Below, one piece after another: positions 16,393 to 25,212 of a stretch of 50,381 nt of DNA. The translations under genes and the position numbers were made by a program. Origin of the DNA: an uncultured Prevotella sp. (lineage in GTDB: Bacteria > Bacteroidota > Bacteroidia > Bacteroidales > Bacteroidaceae); assembly GCA_900317685.1 (NCBI GenBank), contig ONHQ01000021.1, forward strand, positions 1-50,381. Direction: 5' to 3'. The stretch's first letter is position 1; each line of letters starts with the position of its first letter. The notes beneath the pieces are model-generated. The model was given only the letters and a program-made list of their open reading frames with translations, ran no database searches and was not told the origin of the DNA.

Positions 16393-19300
16393 ATGATTAC
16401 TATGGAAAAACCGACCATTCAAGAAGTAGAGACTTGGCTCATGAAGCTGTACACCACCAGCCAAGAGAGCATCACACCTGCTGAACGACGCGAGCAGAAC
16501 ATGTATGCCACCATGGTGGAAAAGCCCGGTGACAAGAAGTTCCTCGTGAAGATGCTCGACGAGAGTTCACAGATACGCGACGACCGTAAGCTGGCCAAGC
16601 GCATCAAAGTGCTCATCGACGAGTATGGCGTGCCCGAGTTCCTCAATGCCCGCGACCGTCTGCTCTTCAAGATGTACCAGGCTTTTGGTTATCACTTCTA
16701 TCCCATTGCCATCCCCATCATCAAGAAACGTCTGCGCATGGACACCTCGCGTGTCATCCTCGACGCCGCACGCCCGGCACTGACTAAGCACTTGGCCGAG
16801 CGCAACCAAGAGGATATCGGACAGAACGTCAACCTGCTCGGTGAGGTGGTGCTTGGCAATGAGGAAGCCGACCGTCGCTACTACAACACAATAGAGGCGC
16901 TCAAGCAGCCCGACATCAACTACATCTCGGTAAAGATCTCGGGCATCTATGCCCAGACCCATGCGCTCAACTACGAGGAGTCGTTTCCTGAACTGGTGCG
17001 TCGCATGTCGACACTCTACCAGACAGCCATCGACTATCCTTACGTCACACCCGACGGCAAGAAGGAGCCCAAGTTTGTCAATCTCGACATGGAGGAATAC
17101 AAGGATTTCGACATGACTATCCGCGTGTTCCTCACTACGTTGTCCAAGCCAGAGTTCCTGCACTATTCTGCTGGTATCGTGGTTCAGGCCTATCTGCCCG
17201 ATGCCTACGGCTTCCAGACCAAGCTGCTGGAGTTTGCCAAGGAGCGTGTGGCCCGTGGCGGTGCCTGGATCAAGATGCGTATCGTGAAAGGCTGTAACCT
17301 CGACATGGAGACCGTCACCTCGTCGCTCCACGGCTGGCCATCACCTGTGCGGCCCAGCAAGACCGAGGTCGACGCCAACTACCTGCACATCATCGAGCGT
17401 GGCCTGCTGCCCGAGAACTCAAGGTGCCTGCACATCGGTATGGCGTCGCACAACCTCTATACCATTTCCTACGCTTATCTGCTCACACAGAAATACCATA
17501 CACCAAAGGACACCTTCTGTTTCGAGATGCTTGAGGGAATGGCTGACCATGTGTGGCGTGCCCAGTCGAAGCTCGGCAACCATGTGGTGCTCTACGCTCC
17601 GGTTGTCCATGACAAGGAGTTCCTCTATGCTGTCTCGTATCTCGTCCGCCGTATGGACGAGAACACGGCACCGGACAACTTCCTGACACACTCGTTCAAC
17701 CTCAAGCCGGGCACCGAGACATGGGAGTTTCTGCGCAAGCAGTTCGAGGACGCCTATGCCATCAAGGACAAGCTCAACCACACGCCGACGCGCACACAGG
17801 ACCGCCGAAAACCCTACATCCCCATTCCGCCTCAGGACATGATGGTCAATGAGCAGGATACTGATTTCGACCGTGAGTGCAACCAGGAGTGGCAGCGTGA
17901 CATCTTCAAGAAATGGAAGAAGAGTCCTGCCGACAAGCCCGATGTCATCCCGACACAGATAGGCGGCAAGACCGTTGTCAATGACAGCCGATATAAGTAT
18001 TACGATCGCTCGCAGGACGAAGATGTGGAGATCTGCGAGATGTCGAAAGCCAATGCCCAGCAGGTGGAGGAGATCGTCAATATAGCCGCTGAGGACCCGG
18101 GCCACTGGCGCGACACCACCATCGAGGAACGTCATAAGATCATGTACGATGCAGCCAACCGCATGGGCAACATGCGTGGTGATCTCATCGGTGCGATGTG
18201 TGCCATCACCGGCAAGACGGTCGTTGAGGGCGACGTGGAGGTATCTGAGGGTATCGACTACTGCCGCTTCTATACCACTTCGATGAAGAAGTTCTATGCC
18301 TTGAAAGATGTCGACATCAAAGCCAAGGGCACCGTGCTCGTCATTTCGCCGTGGAACTTCCCCTGCGCCATCCCTTGTGGTGGTGTCGTGGCGGGACTGG
18401 CCGCCGGCAATACCGTCATCCTGAAGCCTGCCTCTGTAGCTGCTCCGGTGGCCTGGCTCTTTGCCAAAGCCTTCTGGGACGCTGGTGTGCCGAAAGAAGC
18501 CTTGCAAGTCATTATCACCGAGCGCGACGCCCTCGACAAGCTCACGCAGGCACCGGAAATCAAGCATATCATTCTCACGGGTGGCACAGACACCGCACAG
18601 TCGATTCTTCGCACCAAGCCGACCACACCGTTGTCGGCAGAGACCGGCGGTAAGAACGCCATCATCTGCACAGCATCGGCCGACATGGACCACGCCATCA
18701 TGAGTGCTTGTCACTCAGCCTTCAGCAACGCCGGACAGAAGTGCTCGGCCTGCTCGCTCTTCCTTGTAGAGCGCTCGGTCTATGAGCGTCCTGACTTCCG
18801 CGAGAAACTCAAGGACTGCGCTACCAGCCTCAAGGTGGGCGGTGTGTGGAATGCCGGCAATATCGTTGGTCCGATGATCACCAATCACAATGAGAAACTG
18901 CTCAAGGCTATCAACACATTGGAGCCGGGCGAGTTCTGGCTTGTAGCACCCCATTTTGTGGACAAGAAGAGCTATATCCTCGCTCCATCCGTGAAGATGG
19001 GTGTCAGCCCGAGAAACTATTCCTTCCGCACTGAGCTCTTCGGCCCGATGCTCTCCGTGGCTCCTTTCGACACACTGGAGGAAGCTATCAACTTGGTCAA
19101 TGGTCTTGACTACGGACTGACCTCGGGTATCCAGACACTCGACGAGAACGAACGCCGTCTGTGGCGTGACTCGATCATGGCGGGCAACCTCTATATCAAT
19201 CGTGGTATCACGGGTGCCATCGTCAACCGTCAGCCTTTCGGTGGCATGAAGCTCTCAGCCTTTGGTCCTGGTATCAAGGCCGGTGGCCCTAACTACTGTC

Positions 19301-19872
19301 AGCAGTTCACCATCATTACCGACAAGCCGGGCTCGAAGACCGACTACCGCAAGAGCTATGCTGAGGCTTGGGACAGCGAGTTCCGCCGTCCACGTGACTG
19401 GAACCATATCCATGGTGAAGAGAACGTCTTCCGCTATCTGCCGCTGAAGGGTGGCATGGGACTGCGGCTGTTCAAGGGCGACACTGATGAGCAGGCGCTG
19501 ATGGTGGCTTTGGCAGCACACCTCTGCGGCACGCCGCTCACCGTCAGCTATGATCCTACGGACAAGCGGGAGCAGTTGAAGGATCAGCTTGCCAAGCTGG
19601 GCGCTTACATGAAATGTGAGACCCTTGACAACTTCATCGACTCCATCCCTGACTATGAGCGCATCCGCACCTGTTCGAAGAACATCCCGGAGAAGATGTA
19701 CCAGCGTGCTGCCAACACCAATAAGTTCATCGCCGATGACGCTCCGGTGAAGGACGGCCGCGTGGAGCTCATCCATTATCTCAAGGAGCAGAGCATCGCC
19801 TTTGAGTACCACCGCTATGGCAGTGGTCAGGACAAGGCACCAAAGATTGAAGAAGAATTCAAGGAAGCATAA
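16393..19872 (+). CDS. putA: Bifunctional proline dehydrogenase / glutamate-semialdehyde dehydrogenase
   Basis: A 1159-aa enzyme that oxidises proline to glutamate in two steps. The N-terminal half is the FAD-dependent proline dehydrogenase barrel (RGGAWIKMRIVKGCNLDME, residues about 295-313; GMASHNLYTISYA near 350). The second half is the NAD-dependent aldehyde dehydrogenase: VISPWNFPCAIPCGG, ETGGKNA with the general-base Glu, and catalytic Cys784 in AGQKCSA. PFGGMKLSAFGPGIKAGG marks its end. There is no N-terminal ribbon-helix-helix domain, so unlike E. coli PutA it should not act as its own repressor. ATG 16393 is used here; ATG 16402 is also possible. It has its own promoter, a structured leader and a strong terminator, so it is monocistronic. 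Confidence 0.95.
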   Translation: MITMEKPTIQEVETWLMKLYTTSQESITPAERREQNMYATMVEKPGDKKFLVKMLDESSQIRDDRKLAKRIKVLIDEYGVPEFLNARDRLLFKMYQAFGYHFYPIAIPIIKKRLRMDTSRVILDAARPALTKHLAERNQEDIGQNVNLLGEVVLGNEEADRRYYNTIEALKQPDINYISVKISGIYAQTHALNYEESFPELVRRMSTLYQTAIDYPYVTPDGKKEPKFVNLDMEEYKDFDMTIRVFLTTLSKPEFLHYSAGIVVQAYLPDAYGFQTKLLEFAKERVARGGAWIKMRIVKGCNLDMETVTSSLHGWPSPVRPSKTEVDANYLHIIERGLLPENSRCLHIGMASHNLYTISYAYLLTQKYHTPKDTFCFEMLEGMADHVWRAQSKLGNHVVLYAPVVHDKEFLYAVSYLVRRMDENTAPDNFLTHSFNLKPGTETWEFLRKQFEDAYAIKDKLNHTPTRTQDRRKPYIPIPPQDMMVNEQDTDFDRECNQEWQRDIFKKWKKSPADKPDVIPTQIGGKTVVNDSRYKYYDRSQDEDVEICEMSKANAQQVEEIVNIAAEDPGHWRDTTIEERHKIMYDAANRMGNMRGDLIGAMCAITGKTVVEGDVEVSEGIDYCRFYTTSMKKFYALKDVDIKAKGTVLVISPWNFPCAIPCGGVVAGLAAGNTVILKPASVAAPVAWLFAKAFWDAGVPKEALQVIITERDALDKLTQAPEIKHIILTGGTDTAQSILRTKPTTPLSAETGGKNAIICTASADMDHAIMSACHSAFSNAGQKCSACSLFLVERSVYERPDFREKLKDCATSLKVGGVWNAGNIVGPMITNHNEKLLKAINTLEPGEFWLVAPHFVDKKSYILAPSVKMGVSPRNYSFRTELFGPMLSVAPFDTLEEAINLVNGLDYGLTSGIQTLDENERRLWRDSIMAGNLYINRGITGAIVNRQPFGGMKLSAFGPGIKAGGPNYCQQFTIITDKPGSKTDYRKSYAEAWDSEFRRPRDWNHIHGEENVFRYLPLKGGMGLRLFKGDTDEQALMVALAAHLCGTPLTVSYDPTDKREQLKDQLAKLGAYMKCETLDNFIDSIPDYERIRTCSKNIPEKMYQRAANTNKFIADDAPVKDGRVELIHYLKEQSIAFEYHRYGSGQDKAPKIEEEFKEA

Positions 19873-19897
19873 AAGCTAAAAGCTTTCACACTGTTCA

Positions 19898-19948
19898 CAA
19901 CAGGCAACCGCTGACAAGGCAGTTGCCTGTTGTTTTTGTTTTTGTTTT
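19898..19948 (+). terminator. Intrinsic terminator of the proline catabolic gene
   Basis: CAACAGGCAAC (19898-19908) pairs with GTTGCCTGTTG (19922-19932), followed by TTTTTGTTTTTGTTTT. It sits between two convergent genes. Confidence 0.92.
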
Positions 19949-19963
19949 ATAATGATAGAAGCA

Positions 19964-21484
19964 CTACCTCACCAACACTTTATGATGGCTGACGATATAA
20001 ACGCCACGCGACAGCGATTTCTGCGAACGCGGTGTGCCCAAGAGCGTATAGACACTGTCATGGTCCGAGGGCTTTGAGACTTTCGGTCCGACAATGGCGG
20101 TAGCTTCCGAGCCGTCATAGATACCGGTGACCTTCCCCTCATAGCGCGTTTCCATATACTTTGTGGAGTCGGTAAGATTCTTGATGCTGCATCCGCCGGT
20201 GAACGTCACATCGCAGTAGGCCAGGAACATGCCTTTCTTGGCATCCACATGCACATCGTCGAGTGTCACGCTGCGCACATAGCTTTCGGGCAGTCCGTAA
20301 ATATACACGGGAAAAGCTGCTTTGTCGCTTTTCTTGTAAGGCGTGGCCGTCGCCGTGACATGCTGAATGAGAATGTCGTGGAAAGCTGGCGTGGTGGCAG
20401 TGGAGTCGGCCCGTGGTGCCTGGTTGGGCTTAGGCTTGGTGCTCTTGTCGTACCAACATTCTATGTAGATGGGGTTCATCACGTTTTGCATGGTGCAGTT
20501 GCGCATGGTGATATTGTATACCTGCCCGCTTCTCCCTCGCTGGCTCTTCAGACGGAAGCCGCTGTCAGTGCCCCGGAAGTTGATGTCTTCCCACAGCACG
20601 TCGTGCACGCGCTCGGTGAAGCTGCCGATAGAAGCACCATGGCCAGTACCAAACTTGCAGTTCCACACGTGCACATATTGTCCGTCTGAGTCCACCACTA
20701 CATTGTCGTCGCCATTACTGATGTCGCAGTTGTAGATATTGACATAGGGAGCCCAAATGGGGATTCCGTCGGTGTTGTGCGATTTCAGCCCGGTGGTGGC
20801 TGTCGACGACGGCTCACGTATCACCACGTCGTGCACCGTGCCGTGGCTGCCCTTACCGCTCTGTCCGATGGTGACATTCACTCCCGGTGCATTCTCAAAA
20901 CGCATGTTGCGCACCAGGAAACGGCTGCCACTGGAAAAGCGGACGAGGGCGGGGCGGTCAAACATTTCCTGTTCCACAGCTTTCCACCATGCGGCGCCCT
21001 GTCCGTCGATAATGCTTGTCGTGGTGCTCTCGCCTTCGATGATGATGTCTGAGGCATTCTTGCGGTTGGCCAAGAACGTCTTCGTCTTGTAGTTACCATT
21101 GTCACTGGGATAAGTTCCATAGGACAGCAGACGCAGGGTGGCACCCGCAGCCAAATGCAATACCGTCTTCGCTTTGACTTGCAACGGTCCGCACAGCCAG
21201 GTGCCGGCTGGCACCACCACCATACCTCCTCCCTGGGGCACGGCATCGAGGGCGCGCTGAATGGCTGCCGTGTTGTCCGCCGACGTGGTGGAAGCACCAT
21301 AATCTTTGATGTTCAGCGCATTGGCATCCGTGATGACGGCGATGGAAGGCAACTCTACAGCTTGCCATCCTTGAGGAGTATTCTGCGACGCTTTCTCTTT
21401 ACTCACGTCGCTGTCTGCGTTTGCAGTCACAGGCACTGCCATGAGTCCTGCTGCTAAACTGCATAACAAAATCATGTGTTTCAT
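19964..21484 (-). CDS. Secreted polygalacturonase (GH28)
   Basis: A 506-aa exported pectinase with a right-handed beta-helix. It has a signal peptide (to about residue 23), then the GH28 catalytic set: NTDG with Asp239, GDD with Asp259 and Asp260, GHGASIGS with His282, and RLK at 311-313. These hydrolyse galacturonic acid linkages in homogalacturonan or rhamnogalacturonan; exo or endo mode cannot be told. The last residues (LLGTPRSQKSLSRGVYIVSHHKVLV) resemble a type IX sorting tail. It is second in an operon with the double esterase, 28 bases apart, which fits de-esterification followed by chain cleavage. Confidence 0.94.
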   Translation of the reverse strand: MKHMILLCSLAAGLMAVPVTANADSDVSKEKASQNTPQGWQAVELPSIAVITDANALNIKDYGASTTSADNTAAIQRALDAVPQGGGMVVVPAGTWLCGPLQVKAKTVLHLAAGATLRLLSYGTYPSDNGNYKTKTFLANRKNASDIIIEGESTTTSIIDGQGAAWWKAVEQEMFDRPALVRFSSGSRFLVRNMRFENAPGVNVTIGQSGKGSHGTVHDVVIREPSSTATTGLKSHNTDGIPIWAPYVNIYNCDISNGDDNVVVDSDGQYVHVWNCKFGTGHGASIGSFTERVHDVLWEDINFRGTDSGFRLKSQRGRSGQVYNITMRNCTMQNVMNPIYIECWYDKSTKPKPNQAPRADSTATTPAFHDILIQHVTATATPYKKSDKAAFPVYIYGLPESYVRSVTLDDVHVDAKKGMFLAYCDVTFTGGCSIKNLTDSTKYMETRYEGKVTGIYDGSEATAIVGPKVSKPSDHDSVYTLLGTPRSQKSLSRGVYIVSHHKVLVR

Positions 21485-21512
21485 GATTAGTTTCTTTGTC
21501 TAAATTTGTATC

Positions 21513-23180
21513 TTATAGGTTCGCTTTCATCTTCTTGTTCCGCTCTATCGTCCATCCTTTTCGCTGTACGAGTCCACAGTTTTTGCCGATGAACATCTTG
21601 GCGGCCTGACGGTCACCCTTGAGCTGCCAGTCGAGCCATGCCACAGCGGGGATGCGGAACTCGCCGCCATGAGGCTGACGATACGTGCCGCCATGTCCCA
21701 CCGGATAGTTGACGGCTACAGCCGGCACGTGGGTGATGCGGCGGAAATCGTCCATACCATTGTTATAGGCAATATCTTCCTTACCACCGAGTATGTAGAT
21801 GATCGGTCCATGCACCTTGCGCAGCTGCTCTTTGTGCGGCATTGGCATATTAGGCATGGCGATGGACGGGTCAATGAAAAGTCCACTGTTGCAGATCATA
21901 TACGTCGTAATGCGTGGGTCTCCACAATTGTAGAGCGTCTGCAAGCCACCACACGACATACCCGATGCACAGATGGCCCGTGTATCAATTTTACCATAGA
22001 AGACACTGTTGGAGTCAGCAACCTGCTTCACCGCCCAGTCGATGGACTCTATCTGCTGCTGTGGCGACGACATAGGTCCTTGATAAGGCGTGTCGCCATT
22101 GGGGAAATATCCCGTGGCAATGACCAGATAGCCGTGCGAGGCAATCTCGTTGAGGAAGCGATAGTGCTCCCAGGGCGAGTCTGTGCAGGCCCCATTGCCC
22201 CACACTACCACGGGCAGCGGATGGCTGGCATCGAAGGCACTCAGATCCTGCGGACAGAAGACGGTGTGAGCCTTGAAGCCGTCGACCGACAGCATTACAG
22301 ACGGATACTTGCCCAGTCCTCCCTGCTCCACTACCTGCAGACGGTTGGCATGGAAGGCACGCAACGAGAACTGCTTGAGCGCATTGACAAGACACGGAGC
22401 CCAGTAATCCCAGTTGTGCACACCGCTGCGTACCCGCATCTGATAATCAATTCCTTGCTTGCGGAGCGCTTTGACAAAGTCCATATTGCCTTCCAACGTG
22501 AAGTCATGGTCGCCACAGTCGACAAACCAGCTCACCTGCTTCCATCTGTTCACTTGCTCGGCACCGGCACGGCTTACCTCCAAGATAGGATTGTTGCGCT
22601 CCACGACCTGCTGCCGCCACTCACCCTGCGGATCGTTTTTGAGGAAGTCGAGTGGCTGACGGCGCAGATAGCCCGTCATGTCGTAGACCATCGAAAACAG
22701 CTCGGGATGGTGAATGCCATAGACCACAGCGCCACCGCCACCCATGGAAAAGCCACCCACGAAGCGATAGCGACGGTCGGCGATAACGGGATAGGTGCGC
22801 TCGATATAAGGCAGGAACTCAGTGAAGAAGAAATCCTCGTAGCGCCACTCTGGGTCGTTGAACCATATCATATTTTTCTTGTTAGCTTCAGGACAGACCA
22901 CGATCATCGGTGCCACCTCGCCACGACGAATCAAGCTGTCCATCACTTCTTTCAGATGACCATGATCCTGCCATTCAGTGTTGGAGCAACCTCCACCGTG
23001 AAGCAGATAGGCAATGGGGAACTTCCGTCCTTCTGTCATGCTGTCGGGCAGATAAATAGTGTAGTCCACCTGCGGCATGCCACCCAGCAAAGCACTGGGA
23101 GCCGTGCGGTGAAGCAACGTCCCGGCCATCGAGGTCAGCGGAGCCAAAAGAAGCACTAAGCAGTAAATCAGTTTTCTCAT
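21513..23180 (-). CDS. Secreted two-domain esterase
   Basis: A 555-aa exported protein with two separate alpha/beta-hydrolase domains. Domain 1 (about residues 25-275) is esterase D/CE1-like: YLLHGGG, GFSMGG with nucleophile Ser145, GDHDF and a GVHNWDYW histidine. Domain 2 (about 295-535) resembles chlorophyllase/acetylxylan esterase-type hydrolases: VVVWGNGAC, GMSCGG with Ser409, GKEDIAY, VGHGGTY. Both triads look complete. ATG 23180 starts a clear signal peptide (MRKLIYCLVLLLAPLTSMAG). An in-frame extension to 23321 would run through the promoter (TATCTTTG on the minus strand at 23239-23246) and is rejected. It is first in an operon with the GH28 pectinase, so it probably removes acyl or feruloyl groups from pectin (inference). 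Confidence 0.92.
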   Translation of the reverse strand: MRKLIYCLVLLLAPLTSMAGTLLHRTAPSALLGGMPQVDYTIYLPDSMTEGRKFPIAYLLHGGGCSNTEWQDHGHLKEVMDSLIRRGEVAPMIVVCPEANKKNMIWFNDPEWRYEDFFFTEFLPYIERTYPVIADRRYRFVGGFSMGGGGAVVYGIHHPELFSMVYDMTGYLRRQPLDFLKNDPQGEWRQQVVERNNPILEVSRAGAEQVNRWKQVSWFVDCGDHDFTLEGNMDFVKALRKQGIDYQMRVRSGVHNWDYWAPCLVNALKQFSLRAFHANRLQVVEQGGLGKYPSVMLSVDGFKAHTVFCPQDLSAFDASHPLPVVVWGNGACTDSPWEHYRFLNEIASHGYLVIATGYFPNGDTPYQGPMSSPQQQIESIDWAVKQVADSNSVFYGKIDTRAICASGMSCGGLQTLYNCGDPRITTYMICNSGLFIDPSIAMPNMPMPHKEQLRKVHGPIIYILGGKEDIAYNNGMDDFRRITHVPAVAVNYPVGHGGTYRQPHGGEFRIPAVAWLDWQLKGDRQAAKMFIGKNCGLVQRKGWTIERNKKMKANL

Positions 23181-23238
23181 AATTTGTTGTCGATTAGTTA
23201 TTGGTTGATTGATGGATTGATTGTTTCTTTCGTCGCTA

Positions 23239-23246
23239 CAAAGATA
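23239..23246 (-). promoter_or_regulatory. -7 box of the esterase-pectinase operon
   Basis: TATCTTTG on the minus strand, about 59 bases before the chosen start at 23180. It lies inside the longer in-frame extension and so decides the start. Confidence 0.65.
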
Positions 23247-23336
23247 GCATAATATGCTGAAACGTGCAAGTTTCTCTCCACAGTTTCTTTCGCCTGTGAA
23301 AGTAAAGTCACTGATTTCCACGCATTCTCTTGGATT

Positions 23337-23362
23337 TCTCAGATATTTTTGCGATATTTGCA
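23337..23362 (+). promoter_or_regulatory. 26-bp promoter block shared with oxyR
   Basis: This block is identical over 26 bases to 26451-26476, upstream of oxyR. It contains TATTTTTGCG and GATATTTGC, a near-consensus -7 box. The Rpn gene starts 33 bases later. Confidence 0.7.
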
Positions 23363-23394
23363 GATAGAAACAAAGAACTCTAATTCACGACACT

Positions 23395-24384
23395 ATGAAG
23401 GTATTACGATATTTGGATCCACGAGCCGACCTGACTTTTAAGAAGATCTTTGGTGAGCATCCTGACTTGACCACTAGCTTCCTTAATGCGCTGCTCCCCT
23501 TAAAAGATGGGGAGCAGATAGAGACCGTGGAGTTCCTTCCTGCCGAACTGGTGCCCAACACACCTCTGAAAAAGAACACAATCGTCGATGTGCGCTGCAA
23601 GGACACACATGGACGACAGTTCCTCGTGGAGATGCAAATGTACTGGACCGATACGTTTATGCAACGCGTACTTTTCAACGCCTCTAAAGCCTATGTGCGC
23701 CAGCTCGATAAAGCTTGTCACTACAGCTATCTCCAACCGGTGTACTCGCTGAGCCTGGTCAACGACATCTTTGAGCCAAAGATGAAGGAGTTCTACCACC
23801 TCTACGACATTGTCAACATTGAACATACCGACAAAGTCATCGACGGACTACATTTTGTCTTTGTGGAGCTGCCCAAGTTCAAGCCCCAGAGTGTCCTCGA
23901 CAAAAAAATGATGGTGCTGTGGCTCCGTTTCCTCACAGAGATGCACGACGATGTGCGCGAAATTCCTGACGAGTTTATCGAGAATCCCGAGATTCATAAG
24001 GCTGTCACCCTATTGGAAGAGTCATCCTATACAGAAGCTCAGCTCTATGGTTACGAAGAGTTCTGGGATGCTGTCATGGTTGAGCGCACCATCAAGGATG
24101 ATGCCCTTAAATATGGTACCCAGCAAGGTATGAAAGTAGGAATGGAAAAGGGTATGAAGAAAGGAATGGAGATGGGCATGGAGAAAGGTATGCAGAAAGG
24201 CATGCAAAAAGGCATGGAGAAAGGCATGGAGAAAGGCATGCAGCAAGGCATGGAGATCGGTATCGAAAAGGGCCGTATGGCTGTAAAGCTTGAGATGGCC
24301 CAAAAGCTGAAGTCCCTTAACTATCCCATTGCCGATATTGCCAAAACCACAGGCCTGACCATCGAACAGATAGAAAAACTATGA
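23395..24384 (+). CDS. Rpn-family PD-(D/E)XK nuclease (transposase-like)
   Basis: A 329-aa protein of the recombination-promoting nuclease/PDDEXK-type transposase family, abundant in Bacteroidales. It opens with the typical LDPRADLTFKKIFGEHPDLTTSFLNALLP. The nuclease core is IVDVRCKD with Asp65, then Glu79-x-Gln81 in FLVEMQMYW, the ExQ variant normal for this family. Near residues 245-292 is a run of twelve 4-residue repeats (GMEKGMQK-type) encoded by 12-bp repeats, a place where the number of copies can change. The C-terminus (LNYPIADIAKTTGLTIEQIEKL) is the family's HTH-like end. Members are thought to promote RecA-independent recombination. The stop overlaps the next ATG (ATGA), so the TIGR02757 gene is coupled to it. 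Confidence 0.93.
   Translation: MKVLRYLDPRADLTFKKIFGEHPDLTTSFLNALLPLKDGEQIETVEFLPAELVPNTPLKKNTIVDVRCKDTHGRQFLVEMQMYWTDTFMQRVLFNASKAYVRQLDKACHYSYLQPVYSLSLVNDIFEPKMKEFYHLYDIVNIEHTDKVIDGLHFVFVELPKFKPQSVLDKKMMVLWLRFLTEMHDDVREIPDEFIENPEIHKAVTLLEESSYTEAQLYGYEEFWDAVMVERTIKDDALKYGTQQGMKVGMEKGMKKGMEMGMEKGMQKGMQKGMEKGMEKGMQQGMEIGIEKGRMAVKLEMAQKLKSLNYPIADIAKTTGLTIEQIEKL
24127..24270 (+). repeat. Twelve 12-bp tandem repeats inside the Rpn gene
   Basis: Twelve units of GGnATGnAnAAA type encode (G-M-x-K/x). Neighbouring units differ by a few bases; two adjacent units at about 24211-24234 are identical (GGCATGGAGAAA). Slippage would change length in steps of four residues without a frameshift. Confidence 0.85.
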
Positions 24385-25163
24385 ACGAGGCCCAGCGTCA
24401 GCTTCTGGTCACCCTTGCCGATCGGTACGAGACCGCATCATTTATCGAGGGTGATCCCTCTTGGTTCATGCATCAGGTGAGTGATCCGTTTGATCAGGAG
24501 ACAACAGCTTTTCTGGCCATGTGTCTCAGCTATGGCTCGCGCCAGCAGTTTTTGCCCAAGATTGAGCAGTTGATGAACATAGCCCAATGGCATCCTTACG
24601 ACTGGATAGCCAACGGATCTTTTGACCATACAATCATTCCTTCATCTCAATGCTTCTACCGTCTCTATTCCTTTGCCGACATCCACGCCCTGCTCACAGC
24701 CTTACACGATCTCTTTCGCAGCTACGGAACATTAGGGCACTTTGCACAGATTGCCGCCGAAGAAGCTGATAAAAAGACAGAAGAAACGACCGACGCAGAG
24801 GCTGTTCTCACGGCCATTGCCACTTACTTCCGTCAACGGGGCATCAAGGGCCTTGTTCCCATGCCCTACACCTCGGCCTGCAAACGCCCTTGCATGTTTC
24901 TTCGTTGGATGGTGCGCGACGGCTCGCCCGTAGACTTAGGGCTATGGAGCGACTTCATCGATAAGCGTCATCTGTTTATCCCACTCGACACCCATGTAAT
25001 GCAAACGGCCAACAAGTTGCACCTCGACATCGGAAAAACAACCGGATGGAGAGCTGTCGTCGCTCTTACCCGACTGATGCGCGAGGTCTTTCCCGATGAC
25101 CCTGCGCGTGCCGACTACGCACTCTATGGCTATGACATCGACACGAGTACAGAAAACAAGTGA
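24381..25163 (+). CDS. TIGR02757 family protein (DUF2400)
   Basis: A 260-aa protein of the uncharacterised TIGR02757 family, typical of Bacteroidota. Diagnostic stretches: FIEGDPSWFMHQVSDPFDQETTAFLAMCLSYGSRQQFLPKI at the start, YTSACKRPCMFLRWMVR in the middle, and FIPLDTHVMQTANKLHLD near residue 210. The layout recalls HhH-GPD DNA glycosylases (known comparison, no activity shown). The ATG overlaps the Rpn stop by four bases. A 12-bp stem-loop begins at its stop codon. Confidence 0.93.
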   Translation: MNEAQRQLLVTLADRYETASFIEGDPSWFMHQVSDPFDQETTAFLAMCLSYGSRQQFLPKIEQLMNIAQWHPYDWIANGSFDHTIIPSSQCFYRLYSFADIHALLTALHDLFRSYGTLGHFAQIAAEEADKKTEETTDAEAVLTAIATYFRQRGIKGLVPMPYTSACKRPCMFLRWMVRDGSPVDLGLWSDFIDKRHLFIPLDTHVMQTANKLHLDIGKTTGWRAVVALTRLMREVFPDDPARADYALYGYDIDTSTENK

Positions 25164-25202
25164 AACGATTTTCGCTTGGATCAATGAAAGGAAAATCGTT
25201 TC
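25162..25202. terminator. Bidirectional terminator between convergent genes
   Basis: GAAACGATTTTC (25162-25173) pairs perfectly with GAAAATCGTTTC (25191-25202). It starts within the TIGR02757 stop codon and lies ten bases from the TPR gene's stop. Confidence 0.7.
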
Positions 25203-25212
25203 GGATTGATAT

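Noticed and set aside
24127-24270. Short regular repeats as a possible CRISPR array
   Set aside because: The 12-bp units have no spacers and lie in frame inside the Rpn gene.
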